Shown in pieces: positions 1-9,694 of a DNA stretch of 64,000 bases. The position numbers were made by a program, and so were the translations under genes. Within the stretch, counting starts at the first letter, position 1. Each line of letters begins with the position of its first letter. Source of the DNA: Bacteroidota bacterium (GTDB lineage: Bacteria; Bacteroidota; Bacteroidia; Flavobacteriales; Flavobacteriaceae); the NCBI GenBank assembly GCA_024279425.1, contig JAJRRO010000028.1, positions 18,697-82,696 on the forward strand, written 5' to 3'. Below the pieces are notes generated by a model, which was not told where the DNA came from, did not search any database, and worked only from the letters and a program-made list of their open reading frames with translations.

Positions 1-292
1 AAAGAATGATGGGGTTGTCGTATATCTTGCTGAAGTAGATAGAAATATTAAAGAGTTAGTTGCTCAAAAAAGAAAGGAACTTGGGGTTGTGAAAGGTCAA
101 GAATCTGTTTGGGGTGATACCGGAAATAGTATTGGAAGACATTATACCGGACTAGGGAATTTAATGATTGCCCTTAGTATTTATGATGCCTTAGGGTATA
201 AAATTGATACTTTGGATTTAGGGGATATACCTTTTGCAAATAGTAGTACGCATGATAAGCAACTATATATTGAAATAATTAACTCCTTTTAA
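1..292 (+). CDS. C-terminal fragment of an unrecognised protein (start lies left of the window)
   Basis: The frame beginning at base 2 is open from the left edge to a TAA at 290-292, about 96 residues. The in-frame GTG at 89 is not a convincing start because coding continues upstream of it. The fragment has no membrane segment or lipobox. It ends with a short alpha/beta-looking stretch (HYTGLGNLMIALSIYDALG). I do not recognise the family; an SGNH-type esterase tail is possible but not supported. It is followed by the plus-strand polysaccharide genes with a 39-nt gap, so it probably belongs to the same locus. Confidence 0.6.
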   Translation, partial: KNDGVVVYLAEVDRNIKELVAQKRKELGVVKGQESVWGDTGNSIGRHYTGLGNLMIALSIYDALGYKIDTLDLGDIPFANSSTHDKQLYIEIINSF

Positions 293-331
293 ATCCTGTT
301 TACGGTGACTTCATCTACATTAAACATAATT

Positions 332-2251
332 ATGAAAATTGTTATTAAAACAAACTTCCCATTTACGATAATATTACTGGCGATTTTTGGTAGTCCTTTT
401 TGCTGTATCTCCCAGGAGTTAACCAATGAATTTCAGGATAAAAGTCACTTTAGCCAGACCTTTGATGCTCAACGAAGCTACAGGGTGTATTTACCAGAAG
501 GTTATGAAAATGGTAAAAACTATCCAGTGACCTATTTTTTCCATGGCTGGGGAGGCAGACATTTTAAAGACGACAATGCATTATTGGAATATGAAATGAT
601 AGGCGAATTAGTAGACAAGTATCAGGTGATCCTTGTCATGTGGGACGGCAGGATTATCGAAAGTGAACACAGGCCTTACAATATTGGGTGTCCTGAACAG
701 GTTATATTTCAGGTTCAAATGAAAGACTATTTCCTAGAATTGGTGGCACATATAGATTCGACCTACAATACTTTTACCAACAGAGAGCACCGGGCGATAA
801 TTGGTTACAGCATGGGGGGTATCATGTCTTTTTTCATAGCTGGAAAATACCCTGACATGATTAGTGTAGCTGTGAATATGACAGGAAGTCCGGAGTTCAA
901 CATAGGGTACCCAAATAACAATACCCTGTATTCCTTGCGGCACACATTTGCAAATTTGAAAGACCTGAAAATCCGTTTTCACAATAGTTCGGCAGGGGAG
1001 TTAAGCGGTCAAAACAGAGAGGTTTACAAGGGTGCTCTTTGGCAGGGAGGAATGGATATTGAATATTGGGAGTTTCCCGGAGGGCATAAAGTGGATGAAC
1101 GAGGAGAGACGGACGTTTTTGAAATGGCTATGAATTTTGTAGATAAGGCCTACAAAAAGCCTAAGATCAGAAATGATCAATGGTCTCATTATGACTTGTA
1201 TTCAAACTACAAAGTATGGGATTACGCAGTGTTCAGTAATAAAACTACTTCAGGCTTTACATACCTTAGGAACGTATCGAAAGATGGCTTTGGTTTTCAC
1301 AGTAGAAAATGGCTTCCAATAGCCCCGCCCTTAGATAATTTGACCGCTACAATTGCTACTGCTGCGATATACGAACCAGGAGCAAAATATCAAATACAAC
1401 AGTATCAACAACGAGATGGAAAAGTCAAATCCACGACCAAAAAGGCGACCAATAAGGGTAAGTTGAATTTTGAACTTGATGGGAATGGCCATGAAATCGG
1501 TATTTACAAAAACGGCGGAAACCCTAAGTTGACCTATGTTGGTTATAGTTTAGAAAATGACAAGCGTTTGATTCGGGTAGGTGAAGAGAACAAATTGATA
1601 GTGCAACTAGCTAATTTGGGAGAGGAACTTGACAAGTCAAAAAAGATTACCCTGACAATAAAGAGTACAGATCGATCGGTGACGACCGATAAAGAAACAT
1701 ATTCACTTCTTCCCGTCAGTTTTGGATCAAGACTAATCAATACAGAACCTATTATTTTAAGATGTAACAAGCAAGCTCCTAATGATGCAGAGCCTTCTGT
1801 TGTTAAAATCACGCTCACCATTAGTTACGATTCTTTGGTTTTCAACGAAGAATTTGATGTCCCCGTGTTCTTTGATGTCCCGCAATTCGAGAACCTGACA
1901 ATAGACGATGGAGTGTTGGTGAAAAATGGGGTATTTGGTTTAGGAAATGGTGACGGCGAAGTATCTCCCGGAGAACAGGTAATGGTATATGCCAACGGTT
2001 ATCGAACACAACTATTTTACGATGACCCCTATATAAAAGTACTTGAAGAAAACCAGAATGCTGAAAACTTAACAGCAAAGTGGTCTTGTGACGGAACGAC
2101 GATAAGTTCAATAATAAAGATTGCCGAAAATTGTCCTGACAACTACGAAATAAAGATTTTGGCAAAGTATGAAACCAAAGATTTTATGCCTATTACCAGA
2201 CGATGCTTCTGGGGATTCGTCAACTTAAAAGTTAAATCAATAAAAAAATAA
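332..2251 (+). CDS. Secreted alpha/beta-hydrolase esterase with C-terminal beta-sandwich extension
   Basis: 639 residues from the ATG at 332. The upstream in-frame GTG at 305 would place nine extra residues before a good signal peptide (hydrophobic core about residues 9-25). Residues 40-270 look like the putative-esterase (esterase D / feruloyl esterase) fold: HGWGG oxyanion region near 71, nucleophile elbow GYSMGG with Ser160, and a late GGH with His252 as likely catalytic histidine. Residues about 390-639 are beta-rich and contain a CARDB-like segment, which suggests an accessory binding or spacer module. As first complete gene of a run with a sulfatase and a polysaccharide lyase, it probably removes acyl groups from the polysaccharide outside the cell or in the periplasm. 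The substrate is inferred, not seen. Confidence 0.75.
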   Translation: MKIVIKTNFPFTIILLAIFGSPFCCISQELTNEFQDKSHFSQTFDAQRSYRVYLPEGYENGKNYPVTYFFHGWGGRHFKDDNALLEYEMIGELVDKYQVILVMWDGRIIESEHRPYNIGCPEQVIFQVQMKDYFLELVAHIDSTYNTFTNREHRAIIGYSMGGIMSFFIAGKYPDMISVAVNMTGSPEFNIGYPNNNTLYSLRHTFANLKDLKIRFHNSSAGELSGQNREVYKGALWQGGMDIEYWEFPGGHKVDERGETDVFEMAMNFVDKAYKKPKIRNDQWSHYDLYSNYKVWDYAVFSNKTTSGFTYLRNVSKDGFGFHSRKWLPIAPPLDNLTATIATAAIYEPGAKYQIQQYQQRDGKVKSTTKKATNKGKLNFELDGNGHEIGIYKNGGNPKLTYVGYSLENDKRLIRVGEENKLIVQLANLGEELDKSKKITLTIKSTDRSVTTDKETYSLLPVSFGSRLINTEPIILRCNKQAPNDAEPSVVKITLTISYDSLVFNEEFDVPVFFDVPQFENLTIDDGVLVKNGVFGLGNGDGEVSPGEQVMVYANGYRTQLFYDDPYIKVLEENQNAENLTAKWSCDGTTISSIIKIAENCPDNYEIKILAKYETKDFMPITRRCFWGFVNLKVKSIKK

Positions 2252-2256
2252 ATAGG

Positions 2257-3513
2257 ATGCTTGATAAGAGAACGATTTTGGCTATTGGAATATCGCTTTT
2301 TATGGGGTGTAAAGAGAAAGAACGGACAAAAGACTCTCGACAAGACCAACGTATTGGCGAAGAAATGTTTCAACATTACTATGTAGTTCAAGATCTGCCA
2401 GGTGAAACGGATTGGGGGTATGGATGTTCGGCAATGGCAGATTTCGACAAAGATGGAGATTTGGACTATGCCTTTACTGGAGCTGAGGGCTTGTACTGGT
2501 TTGAAAATCGGGAAAACATAAAGTGGATAAGACATGAAGTTGGGACCATGCCACTTAGGTTTTTGGGGGCAACGACTTTTGATGTGGACAAAGATGGTTG
2601 GGAAGATATTATCATTGGAGGGTATTGGTACAGAAATTCTCAAAATCCTAAAACTCAGGCATTTGAAAGATACCAGTTTGATGCAACAATAGCCACGAAT
2701 GTCCATGATGTTGTTATGGCCGATATTGATGGAAACCAAACAAAGGATTTAGTGATATTGGGGGAAGGCGAAGGTGTGATTTGGTATGAGATACCGGAAA
2801 ACCCTACGCAAGATATGATATGGAAAAAAACAATCATAACCTTGGATGTTTTGGTAGCCAACGACCGTATCCATGCAGGATTTTTTCCACAAGGCATTGA
2901 TGATTTAGATGGTGATGGCGATAATGATATTGTCTTGCCTGACAGATGGTTGGAGAATATGGATAGAGGAACGAAATGGGAGAAACACCAGTTGCCCTTT
3001 GGCAAAAGAGGCCCTTTTGGTTTGTCATCTCGTAGTTGGATAATAGATATGGATGGCGATGGAGACAATGATATCGTAATGACCGACTGTGATCAACAAG
3101 CTTCCCGAGCTGCTTGGTTAGAGAACGACGGTACAGAAACTCCAGAGTTTACAGCTCATTTTTTACCAATGTCGGCACCCGGTATTAGAGGGTCTTTTCA
3201 TTCACTTTATGTAGGAGATTTTGATAATGATGGAGACCAGGATATCTTCACTTGTGACCAAGAAGATGACACCCTTTCTCCTGAAGGGGCTTTCCCTCGA
3301 TGGTATATATGGGAGAATGTAAGCGCCGATAATCATATTGAATTTGTCGAAAGGGTAATACTGGACAATAAAATAGGAGGCCACGATGCCCTTGTTGGTG
3401 ATGTTGACGGTGATGGGGATTTAGATATTTTATCCAAAGTTTGGAACCTATGGCCGGGTAGTGCAAATGGGGGGAAAGAACATGGCGATTATTTGGAAAA
3501 TAACATCAATTAA
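2257..3513 (+). CDS. FG-GAP/VCBS repeat lipoprotein (seven-bladed propeller)
   Basis: 418 residues, starting 5 nt after the esterase stop, so the two are probably co-transcribed. The N-terminus is a lipoprotein signal (GISLFMGC, Cys at 18). Seven calcium-binding loops of the DxDxDGxxD kind are spread evenly along the protein (for example DFDKDGDLD, DVDKDGWED, DLDGDGDND, DMDGDGDND, DFDNDGDQD, DVDGDGDLD), as expected for a seven-bladed beta-propeller. No catalytic motif is visible. Such proteins occur in marine Bacteroidota polysaccharide loci, where they are thought to bind glycans or to be lyase-like, but the role here is unproven. Confidence 0.8.
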   Translation: MLDKRTILAIGISLFMGCKEKERTKDSRQDQRIGEEMFQHYYVVQDLPGETDWGYGCSAMADFDKDGDLDYAFTGAEGLYWFENRENIKWIRHEVGTMPLRFLGATTFDVDKDGWEDIIIGGYWYRNSQNPKTQAFERYQFDATIATNVHDVVMADIDGNQTKDLVILGEGEGVIWYEIPENPTQDMIWKKTIITLDVLVANDRIHAGFFPQGIDDLDGDGDNDIVLPDRWLENMDRGTKWEKHQLPFGKRGPFGLSSRSWIIDMDGDGDNDIVMTDCDQQASRAAWLENDGTETPEFTAHFLPMSAPGIRGSFHSLYVGDFDNDGDQDIFTCDQEDDTLSPEGAFPRWYIWENVSADNHIEFVERVILDNKIGGHDALVGDVDGDGDLDILSKVWNLWPGSANGGKEHGDYLENNIN

Positions 3514-3548
3514 TAACTTTTGAACAAACAGTGGTATTTAGAATCGAC

Positions 3549-5003
3549 ATGATAAAAAAAATAAAGAGTTACCTGTTGCTTTCCATTCTAGTACTTTTTT
3601 TATGCGCTTGTAGAAAAATCGGTACTTATGAAAACCAACGATTCAACATAATAGTCATTATTGTTGATCAACTATCCGCTGAGGTGATGAGTAATTCAGG
3701 TTGCTCTTGGGTGAAAACGCCTGCAATGGATCAACTGGCTTCTGAAGGTGTAAAGTTTACCAATGCGTATACTTCATTTCCTTTGTGCAGTCCAGCACGG
3801 GCATCATTTCTGACCGGACAACATCCCTTCAAAAGCTTTGATAAAGTGACAGAGTATAAATCGCTTGGATCTATTATGAAAGATCAAGGGTATCAAACTG
3901 AATATATTGGCAAGTGGCATGTAGGGAATACCAGAATAGTTAAAAACAAAGAGGTTTTGGAGTGGAGTGGGTTTGATAACTATCAAAATGGAAATGATCA
4001 GTTTCTGGAAGATCAAACCATTAAGTTTTTAAAAGGGGATCGCAAAACTCCATTTTTTTTAATTGCATCTTTTATGAATCCTCATGATTGCTGTGAATTG
4101 GCTCGTAAAATTGGTGGATGGAAAGTAAGAAATACCTTTGAAAAGGGCAGCTGTACTCCTGTGCTATCCGTGCCGAAAGATGCAGATATTCCGTATCCCA
4201 ATACTCTGGAAGATTCTTATCCTCTACCTGAGGTTATGGTTAACCAAAAGCCTTTATCCGGAGAGAATTATGTTTCCATACGGCCAACAGGTAGTTGGTC
4301 TTCAAAAGATTGGATTACTTACCGATACGGCTATTCCCAATTAGTAGAGTGTGTGGATGCCAGAATTGGAAACATTCTAAAAACCTTGAAAGAGCAGCAA
4401 TTAGATGATAATACTGTAGTTGTCTTCACTTCAGATCATGGAGATGGCATAGGTGAACATGGATGGAATCAAAAACTGGCTTTTTATGACGAAATCATTC
4501 GAGTTCCGTTTTTAATAAAAGCTCCGAATGGAATCAAGGGGAAGGTTTGTGAAGGATTGGTAAATGTAGGAATTGATTTGTTGCCTACTGTAATGAGCTT
4601 CGCCGATATTGAGCACAAGTCGTATCCGGGCGAAAGTTTGAAGTTTACAACAACTAATTTGGATAAAACTACAACAAGAGATTACCTGGTAAGTGAATTA
4701 GACTTGAGTTTACAAGGTTTGGGTACGAGTCGAGTTCCTGAAGGGGAAGACTTAGACAGATTGTTGAAATACGAATCTGCAAAGGCCAGAATGATCACCA
4801 ATGGGAGGTATAAGTATATTGTCTACAATATGGGAAAGAATCCTGAAATGTTATTTGACCTTCAATCTGACCCTCATGAAACCAGAAATGTAATCAACGA
4901 AGACAGCTACACTGATGAGTTGAATGTATTGAAATTAAAACTACAGGAGCACCTGTTAAAAGTTGGAGATGATTTTCAAATGGACAACCCCACAGCAAGC
5001 TGA
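3549..5003 (+). CDS. S1-family formylglycine-dependent sulfatase, lipoprotein
   Basis: 484 residues from the ATG at 3549. The GTG at 3531 adds six residues before a clear lipoprotein signal (LFLCAC, Cys21) and is less likely. The maturation motif C-S-P-A-R is present with Cys80, followed by ASFLTG, so the enzyme should be converted to the formylglycine form by a sulfatase-maturating enzyme encoded elsewhere. TSDHGDGIGEHG supplies further metal ligands. The first metal motif reads VDQ rather than the more usual DD. The protein should hydrolyse sulfate esters from the polysaccharide or its oligomers at the outer membrane or in the periplasm. The exact S1 subfamily cannot be assigned by eye. Confidence 0.88.
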   Translation: MIKKIKSYLLLSILVLFLCACRKIGTYENQRFNIIVIIVDQLSAEVMSNSGCSWVKTPAMDQLASEGVKFTNAYTSFPLCSPARASFLTGQHPFKSFDKVTEYKSLGSIMKDQGYQTEYIGKWHVGNTRIVKNKEVLEWSGFDNYQNGNDQFLEDQTIKFLKGDRKTPFFLIASFMNPHDCCELARKIGGWKVRNTFEKGSCTPVLSVPKDADIPYPNTLEDSYPLPEVMVNQKPLSGENYVSIRPTGSWSSKDWITYRYGYSQLVECVDARIGNILKTLKEQQLDDNTVVVFTSDHGDGIGEHGWNQKLAFYDEIIRVPFLIKAPNGIKGKVCEGLVNVGIDLLPTVMSFADIEHKSYPGESLKFTTTNLDKTTTRDYLVSELDLSLQGLGTSRVPEGEDLDRLLKYESAKARMITNGRYKYIVYNMGKNPEMLFDLQSDPHETRNVINEDSYTDELNVLKLKLQEHLLKVGDDFQMDNPTAS

Positions 5004-5102
5004 TGGGGTATTAATATGAGTTTGTTTCACAAATCAGCCTGATGTTGAATTAAAAGAAGGGGGTAAAATAATGATTGGCAATCAATTGTAAAGTTATAGT
5101 AA

Positions 5103-6789
5103 ATGAAGAATAATACATATGATGCCATAGTTGTAGGATCGGGAATGACCGGGGGCTGGGCGGCGAAGGAGTTGACGGAAAAAGGTCTAGAGACCCTTGT
5201 CCTTGAACGGGGAAGGGATGTAGAACATATAAAAGACTATACCACCACAACAAAAGCACCATGGGACTTTAAATATCGTGCATTTCTTTCCCGTGAAGAA
5301 AAAAAGAAGTATCACATTCAGAGCAAGAAATATAACTTTAGTGCCGCGAGCAAACCTTTTTTTGTGAATGACAAAGAACACCCTTATACTCACCCTAATG
5401 ACAAGCCTTACAGATGGTTTAGGGGGTATCAAACCGGAGGACGCTCGTTAATTTGGGGTAGAGGGTCATACCGTTTCAGTGACCTTGATTTTGAAGCAAA
5501 TTTGAAAGATGGCGTAGGGGTTGATTGGCCTATTAGATACAAGGATCTGTCTCTTTGGTACGATTATGTTGAAAAATTTATAGGAGTATGTGGGTCGATT
5601 GAAAATATTCCGCATTTTCCCGATGGCCAATTTTTGCCTCCTTTTGAACTGAACCATGCTGAAAAAATAATAAAAGAAAGGTTGGAGTCCCATTATACGG
5701 ATCGTAAACTCATACCCAACCGGGCAGCTCACCTTACTCAGGTAAGACCAGGGCAATTCAAAGGAAGGTTCCAATGCCAAACTCGGAACATGTGTCATAC
5801 GGGATGCCCGTTCGGGGCCTACTTTAGTAGTAATAGCTCAACCTTGCCAGCAGCTCATGATACCGGTAAATTAACCTTGAAATCTCATACCATTGTAATA
5901 TCCATAATTTATGATGAGAGACAAGATAAGGCTATTGGAGTTAGGGTAATAGACAAAAAGACACTTGAATATACCGAATACTATGCGCGTGTAATATTTC
6001 TGTGCGCCTCTACACTCGCCTCAACGGGAATATTGTTGAATTCTAAAACGTCTAGATTTTCAGAAGGATTGGGGAATTCAAGTGGTGTTTTGGGTCATTA
6101 TTTGATGGATCACCATAAAAATATTTCTTCCTCTGGAATACTGGAAGGATATGGAGATAAAATATATAAAGGATATAGACCGGCTTCTGTGGCAATACCC
6201 AGATTTAGAAATATCAATGGTCAAGAAATGGATTTTCTCAGAGGGTATGGAATTTGGGGGTCGGCTTCCCGTGAAGGAATAAATACGTCCGGAATAGGAA
6301 TAGGCAACAATTTTAAAGACTCATTAACTGTTCCTGGACAATGGAAAATGAAACTCTCTGCTTATGGAGAATGTCTCCCAGACTATAGAAATAAAGTTGA
6401 ATTGAATAATGAACGTAGTGATCAGTGGGGACTTCCATTGCTGAAAATAACTGCAGGATATGGGGAAAATGAGATAAAAATGAGGAAAGATATGAAAGAA
6501 CAAGTAAGAGAATTACTCGAAATGGCTAGACTCAAAAATATAAAAGTTAAAGAAGGATTAAATATACAAGGTGATTCTGTACATGAAATGGGGACCGCCA
6601 GAATGGGGCATGATTCAAAAACATCGGTTCTCAATGCACAATCAATGTCACGATATTCCCAATCTTTTTGTAACAGATGGTTCATGCATGACTTCGTCAA
6701 GTTATATGAGCGCTTCCTTGACTTATATGGCCTTAACAGCTAGGGCTTGTGATTATGCGGTAAAGCAAATGATAAAGGGAAAATTCTAG
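5103..6789 (+). pseudogene. GMC-family oxidoreductase, frameshifted near its C-terminus
   Basis: The frame from ATG 5103 encodes a GMC oxidoreductase: an FAD-binding Rossmann motif at the N-terminus (DAIVVGSGMTGG), then the GGRSLIWGRGSYR region, and a late VHEMGTARMG. The frame stays correct until about 6633, then turns into unrelated residues and stops at 6743. The expected C-terminus (NQCHDIPNLFVTDGSCM, then SYMSASLTYMALTARACDYA) is encoded in the +1 frame and ends at 6789. Loss of one base near 6633-6643 explains this. The product as written loses its last 45 or so native residues, including the FAD-contacting VTDG segment, so it is likely inactive unless the shift is a sequencing error. 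In uronate loci such enzymes are thought to oxidise sugars. Confidence 0.85.
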
Positions 6790-6909
6790 TAGGAACAAAT
6801 TTAAAAACAGGTACCTCTAAAGAATACAACCTTTGTATCTATACGTAAAGTCTGGCTTATTATAAAGGCGGTTTTCTTCTAGGAAATTGAAATACAACTA
6901 TAAAAAAGT

Positions 6910-9432
6910 ATGAAAAGAAAAAATATACTAATCAGCCTGTTTCTAACGGTTTTTCTTGGGTACTCTCAAGATGGGAAAGCACCTTATCTTGATTTGAAAG
7001 TAATGGAGGCCGTGCCCGAAGGGCGAACTCTTTTAAATTATCCAGAAGACCATATGAATGTAAAGGTGAATCCTCCTGGATTTACATGGATAAAGAACGA
7101 AAGAGCAAATAGCTATGATTTTATCCTTTTCAAAGATGAAAAGGTGCAAATGCAAAGAAAAAATCTATCAGGAACCATTGCTGCGTTAAAAGAGGAGCTC
7201 GTTCCAGGAGAATATAGTTGGGTCATCCTATATAATGATTCGACCGAAAAGATGTTGGGGCGTTCGAAACTAAGAAGCTTCACTTTAGATGAAGGGCGGC
7301 CATCATTGAAAATGCCTGATATGAAAGAGATTGCAGAGCGACTCAAGGATGTAAGACCAAGAATTTTTCTAACCCCATCTGTTCTTGCTCACCTTAAAAA
7401 AAATGTTGCTAACAATAAACTGCAATTCTGGAAGTTATGTCGCTCTTTGGCGGACTCAGCTTTGACCCAAGTTTTACCCCCTGAACCAGCACCCTATAAG
7501 GATAGTGTATTTGATGTATCTGAATGGCGTCGAATATATAGACCGGCCAAATCAGGTAGTGCAAACATGGTAAGAATGGCCTTGGTATGGAGAGTGACCA
7601 ATGAAGGAAAGTACCTAAAAGGAGCAAAGAATTGGTTATTACATTTTGCAAGTTGGGACCCAAACGGAATAACATCTTTCAGGGTACCTCAGGCTAGTGG
7701 GTTTGTTGGAAATACAGAAGCAAGTATGCCAATGCTCGAGCGAATGTCCATGGTGTATGATTGGATTTGGGACGAGTTGAACCAAGAAGAAAAAAAAGAA
7801 ATATTGGCAAGTATCAATGCAAGGGGAAACCAAATGCTGAAACGGTATACCGATCTTAATTTCATCTCGGAACCATGGGATAACCATACCGTAAGATCTC
7901 TTGCATTTACCGGATTGGCAGGACTGGCAACTTTGGGCGATCTGCCCGATGCGCAAAAGTGGCTCGACTATGTGATCCGATGCTATATAACCTCCTTTCC
8001 AACCTGGGGAGGCGATGATGGGGGATGGGCCCAAGGACTTGCATATTCCAGTGCTTACAATCTATGGCAAACTAATTTTGTCGATGCGATGAACCTCAGT
8101 ACCGATGTAAATCTTTATAATAAGCCTTTCTTTCGAAACAACGGCTATTTTGGAGTGTATTGCCATCCCCCCTATGCCACATTGGGTGCGTTCGGTGATG
8201 GCGGAGATGATTCGCATAGCCCAATAGAAAAGATATTGCATAACAGATATGCCATGGCCTACAACGATCCTGTTTTGCTCTGGCAAGCGGAAAATATAGA
8301 TCCATTTAAGAACAGTAAAAACCCTAACCATCCACTTCTCACTAAAGAGCATCTATGGCAAGGGTATTATATGGAAGATATCGTCAGTATCCTGACTTTG
8401 AATTCAGGAGAACTCAGGTCTATTAGTCCTTCTAAATTGCCACGGGCGAAACTTTTTAAAGATATTGGCTGGGTAGCCATGCACTCAGATATGGGCAGTG
8501 CCACTAATGATGTATGGATGCTCTTTAAATCTAGTCCGTTTGGCTCTTTCAGCCATAGTCATGCGGACCAAAATAGTTTTCAAATCAATGCTTATGGTGA
8601 ATCTCTTATTATTGATTCTGGTTATTATCCATGGTATGGCAGTCCGCACCAACAGCTATGGAGCCGTCAGACCAAGGCACATAATGCCATATTGATTAAC
8701 GGAAGAGGGCAATCAACTCACTCAATGAAGGCAAGTGGCACAATTGAAGCGTTCAAACATAATGACGGACTTACCATAGTGACCGGAGAATGTGCTACAG
8801 CATACAATATTCCGTTGGATAACGGAGTCATTGAGCTATGGGAGGAGTATTTGGACGAGCCAATACCAAACATGAGGCCTGAGGCCCATGATGTTCGTCG
8901 AACAGTTGTATTCAATCATGATAAGGAAAACCCATGGATTGTTGTTCAAGACTACATCAAGGCCGAAAGCCCTGCGCAATTTGATTACATGCTCCATGCT
9001 TTGGAGAAAATGAAAGTGGATAGTGATAACAAGCACATACAGATTCAAAAAGGTAATGCCATAATCGATGTGTACTTATTATCTTCAAAAGCACTAGATT
9101 TCTCACAAACAGACAAATTTACAGTTGACCCCGATGAAAGTGATGCCGGAAAACCGAACCAATGGCATTTTTCAGCGTCAAACCCAGAGCAAAGTGAGGA
9201 GATTCACTTTTTGGCACTTATGATTCCTAGACATGAAGGTGGCACGTACCTTAAAGTAAGGCGCCTTGAGTATGATGGTACTGTTCAGGGGTTTCAAATC
9301 GGAAATCAAAAGATATTGGGATGGTTTGGCAAAGGAGAAAAAGGAGATTTCTCTGTTGTTGGCCTCAAAGATGCCCAAGTTAAACTAACAATCGAAGGCG
9401 TTGGACAAAAGAAAAAGACCATTGTTCATTAA
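6910..9432 (+). CDS. Heparinase II/III-type polysaccharide lyase with DUF4962 N-terminus
   Basis: 840 residues with a Sec signal peptide (cleavage near residue 19). Residues about 30-125 look like the DUF4962 / Fn3-like domain, 140-400 an alpha/alpha toroid, and 500-830 a beta-sandwich. Residues that match catalytic positions of heparinase II-like lyases are visible: His326 in PWDNHT, Tyr379 in GGWAQGLAYS, and His549/His551 in SHSHADQNSF. The enzyme should cleave next to uronic acid by beta-elimination and leave 4,5-unsaturated ends, the substrates of the neighbouring GH88. The sulfatases beside it suggest ulvan or a glycosaminoglycan-like substrate. PL family cannot be fixed from sequence reading alone. 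Confidence 0.85.
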   Translation: MKRKNILISLFLTVFLGYSQDGKAPYLDLKVMEAVPEGRTLLNYPEDHMNVKVNPPGFTWIKNERANSYDFILFKDEKVQMQRKNLSGTIAALKEELVPGEYSWVILYNDSTEKMLGRSKLRSFTLDEGRPSLKMPDMKEIAERLKDVRPRIFLTPSVLAHLKKNVANNKLQFWKLCRSLADSALTQVLPPEPAPYKDSVFDVSEWRRIYRPAKSGSANMVRMALVWRVTNEGKYLKGAKNWLLHFASWDPNGITSFRVPQASGFVGNTEASMPMLERMSMVYDWIWDELNQEEKKEILASINARGNQMLKRYTDLNFISEPWDNHTVRSLAFTGLAGLATLGDLPDAQKWLDYVIRCYITSFPTWGGDDGGWAQGLAYSSAYNLWQTNFVDAMNLSTDVNLYNKPFFRNNGYFGVYCHPPYATLGAFGDGGDDSHSPIEKILHNRYAMAYNDPVLLWQAENIDPFKNSKNPNHPLLTKEHLWQGYYMEDIVSILTLNSGELRSISPSKLPRAKLFKDIGWVAMHSDMGSATNDVWMLFKSSPFGSFSHSHADQNSFQINAYGESLIIDSGYYPWYGSPHQQLWSRQTKAHNAILINGRGQSTHSMKASGTIEAFKHNDGLTIVTGECATAYNIPLDNGVIELWEEYLDEPIPNMRPEAHDVRRTVVFNHDKENPWIVVQDYIKAESPAQFDYMLHALEKMKVDSDNKHIQIQKGNAIIDVYLLSSKALDFSQTDKFTVDPDESDAGKPNQWHFSASNPEQSEEIHFLALMIPRHEGGTYLKVRRLEYDGTVQGFQIGNQKILGWFGKGEKGDFSVVGLKDAQVKLTIEGVGQKKKTIVH

Positions 9433-9442
9433 TTAATAATCC

Positions 9443-9516
9443 GAGTTCGACCTAAGATTTGTTTACAGTTTAGATGATTTTTTATTCAATTTGAAGCTGA
9501 ATCTTAGGTCGAACTC
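9443..9516. repeat. Perfect 17-bp inverted repeat around a 40-bp spacer
   Basis: GAGTTCGACCTAAGATT at 9443-9459 is repeated as its exact reverse complement at 9500-9516. It lies 10 bp after the lyase stop, in the gap between two convergent genes. There is no T-run after either arm, so it is not a classical terminator. It may be a factor-independent hairpin for both genes or the ends of a vanished small mobile element. Confidence 0.7.
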
Positions 9517-9634
9517 AGGTTAATATGTAGCCAATAGGGTAATTAAAACAAGATGATAATTGGATGCCAAACAAGAAATGCTTGCAGAATGGCAGTATCA
9601 AATAAAACCTAAAGTTAATGAACAATACTAAGTA

Positions 9635-9671
9635 GGTCTACATTATTTCAAACAAAAAAGCGATGTAGACC
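9635..9671 (-). terminator. Candidate hairpin downstream of the CE7-like esterase gene
   Basis: GGTCTACAT at 9635-9643 pairs with ATGTAGACC at 9663-9671. It starts 24 nt past the stop of the minus-strand gene ending at 9695. The stem is only 9 bp with a 19-nt loop and there is no clear U-tract after it, so the terminator role is tentative. Confidence 0.35.
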
Positions 9672-9694
9672 AAACAAAATATTCATTAGAAAGA

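Noticed and set aside
9562..9630. 22-codon stretch before TAA as a gene remnant
   Set aside because: Preceded at once by stops and too short to assign to any family.
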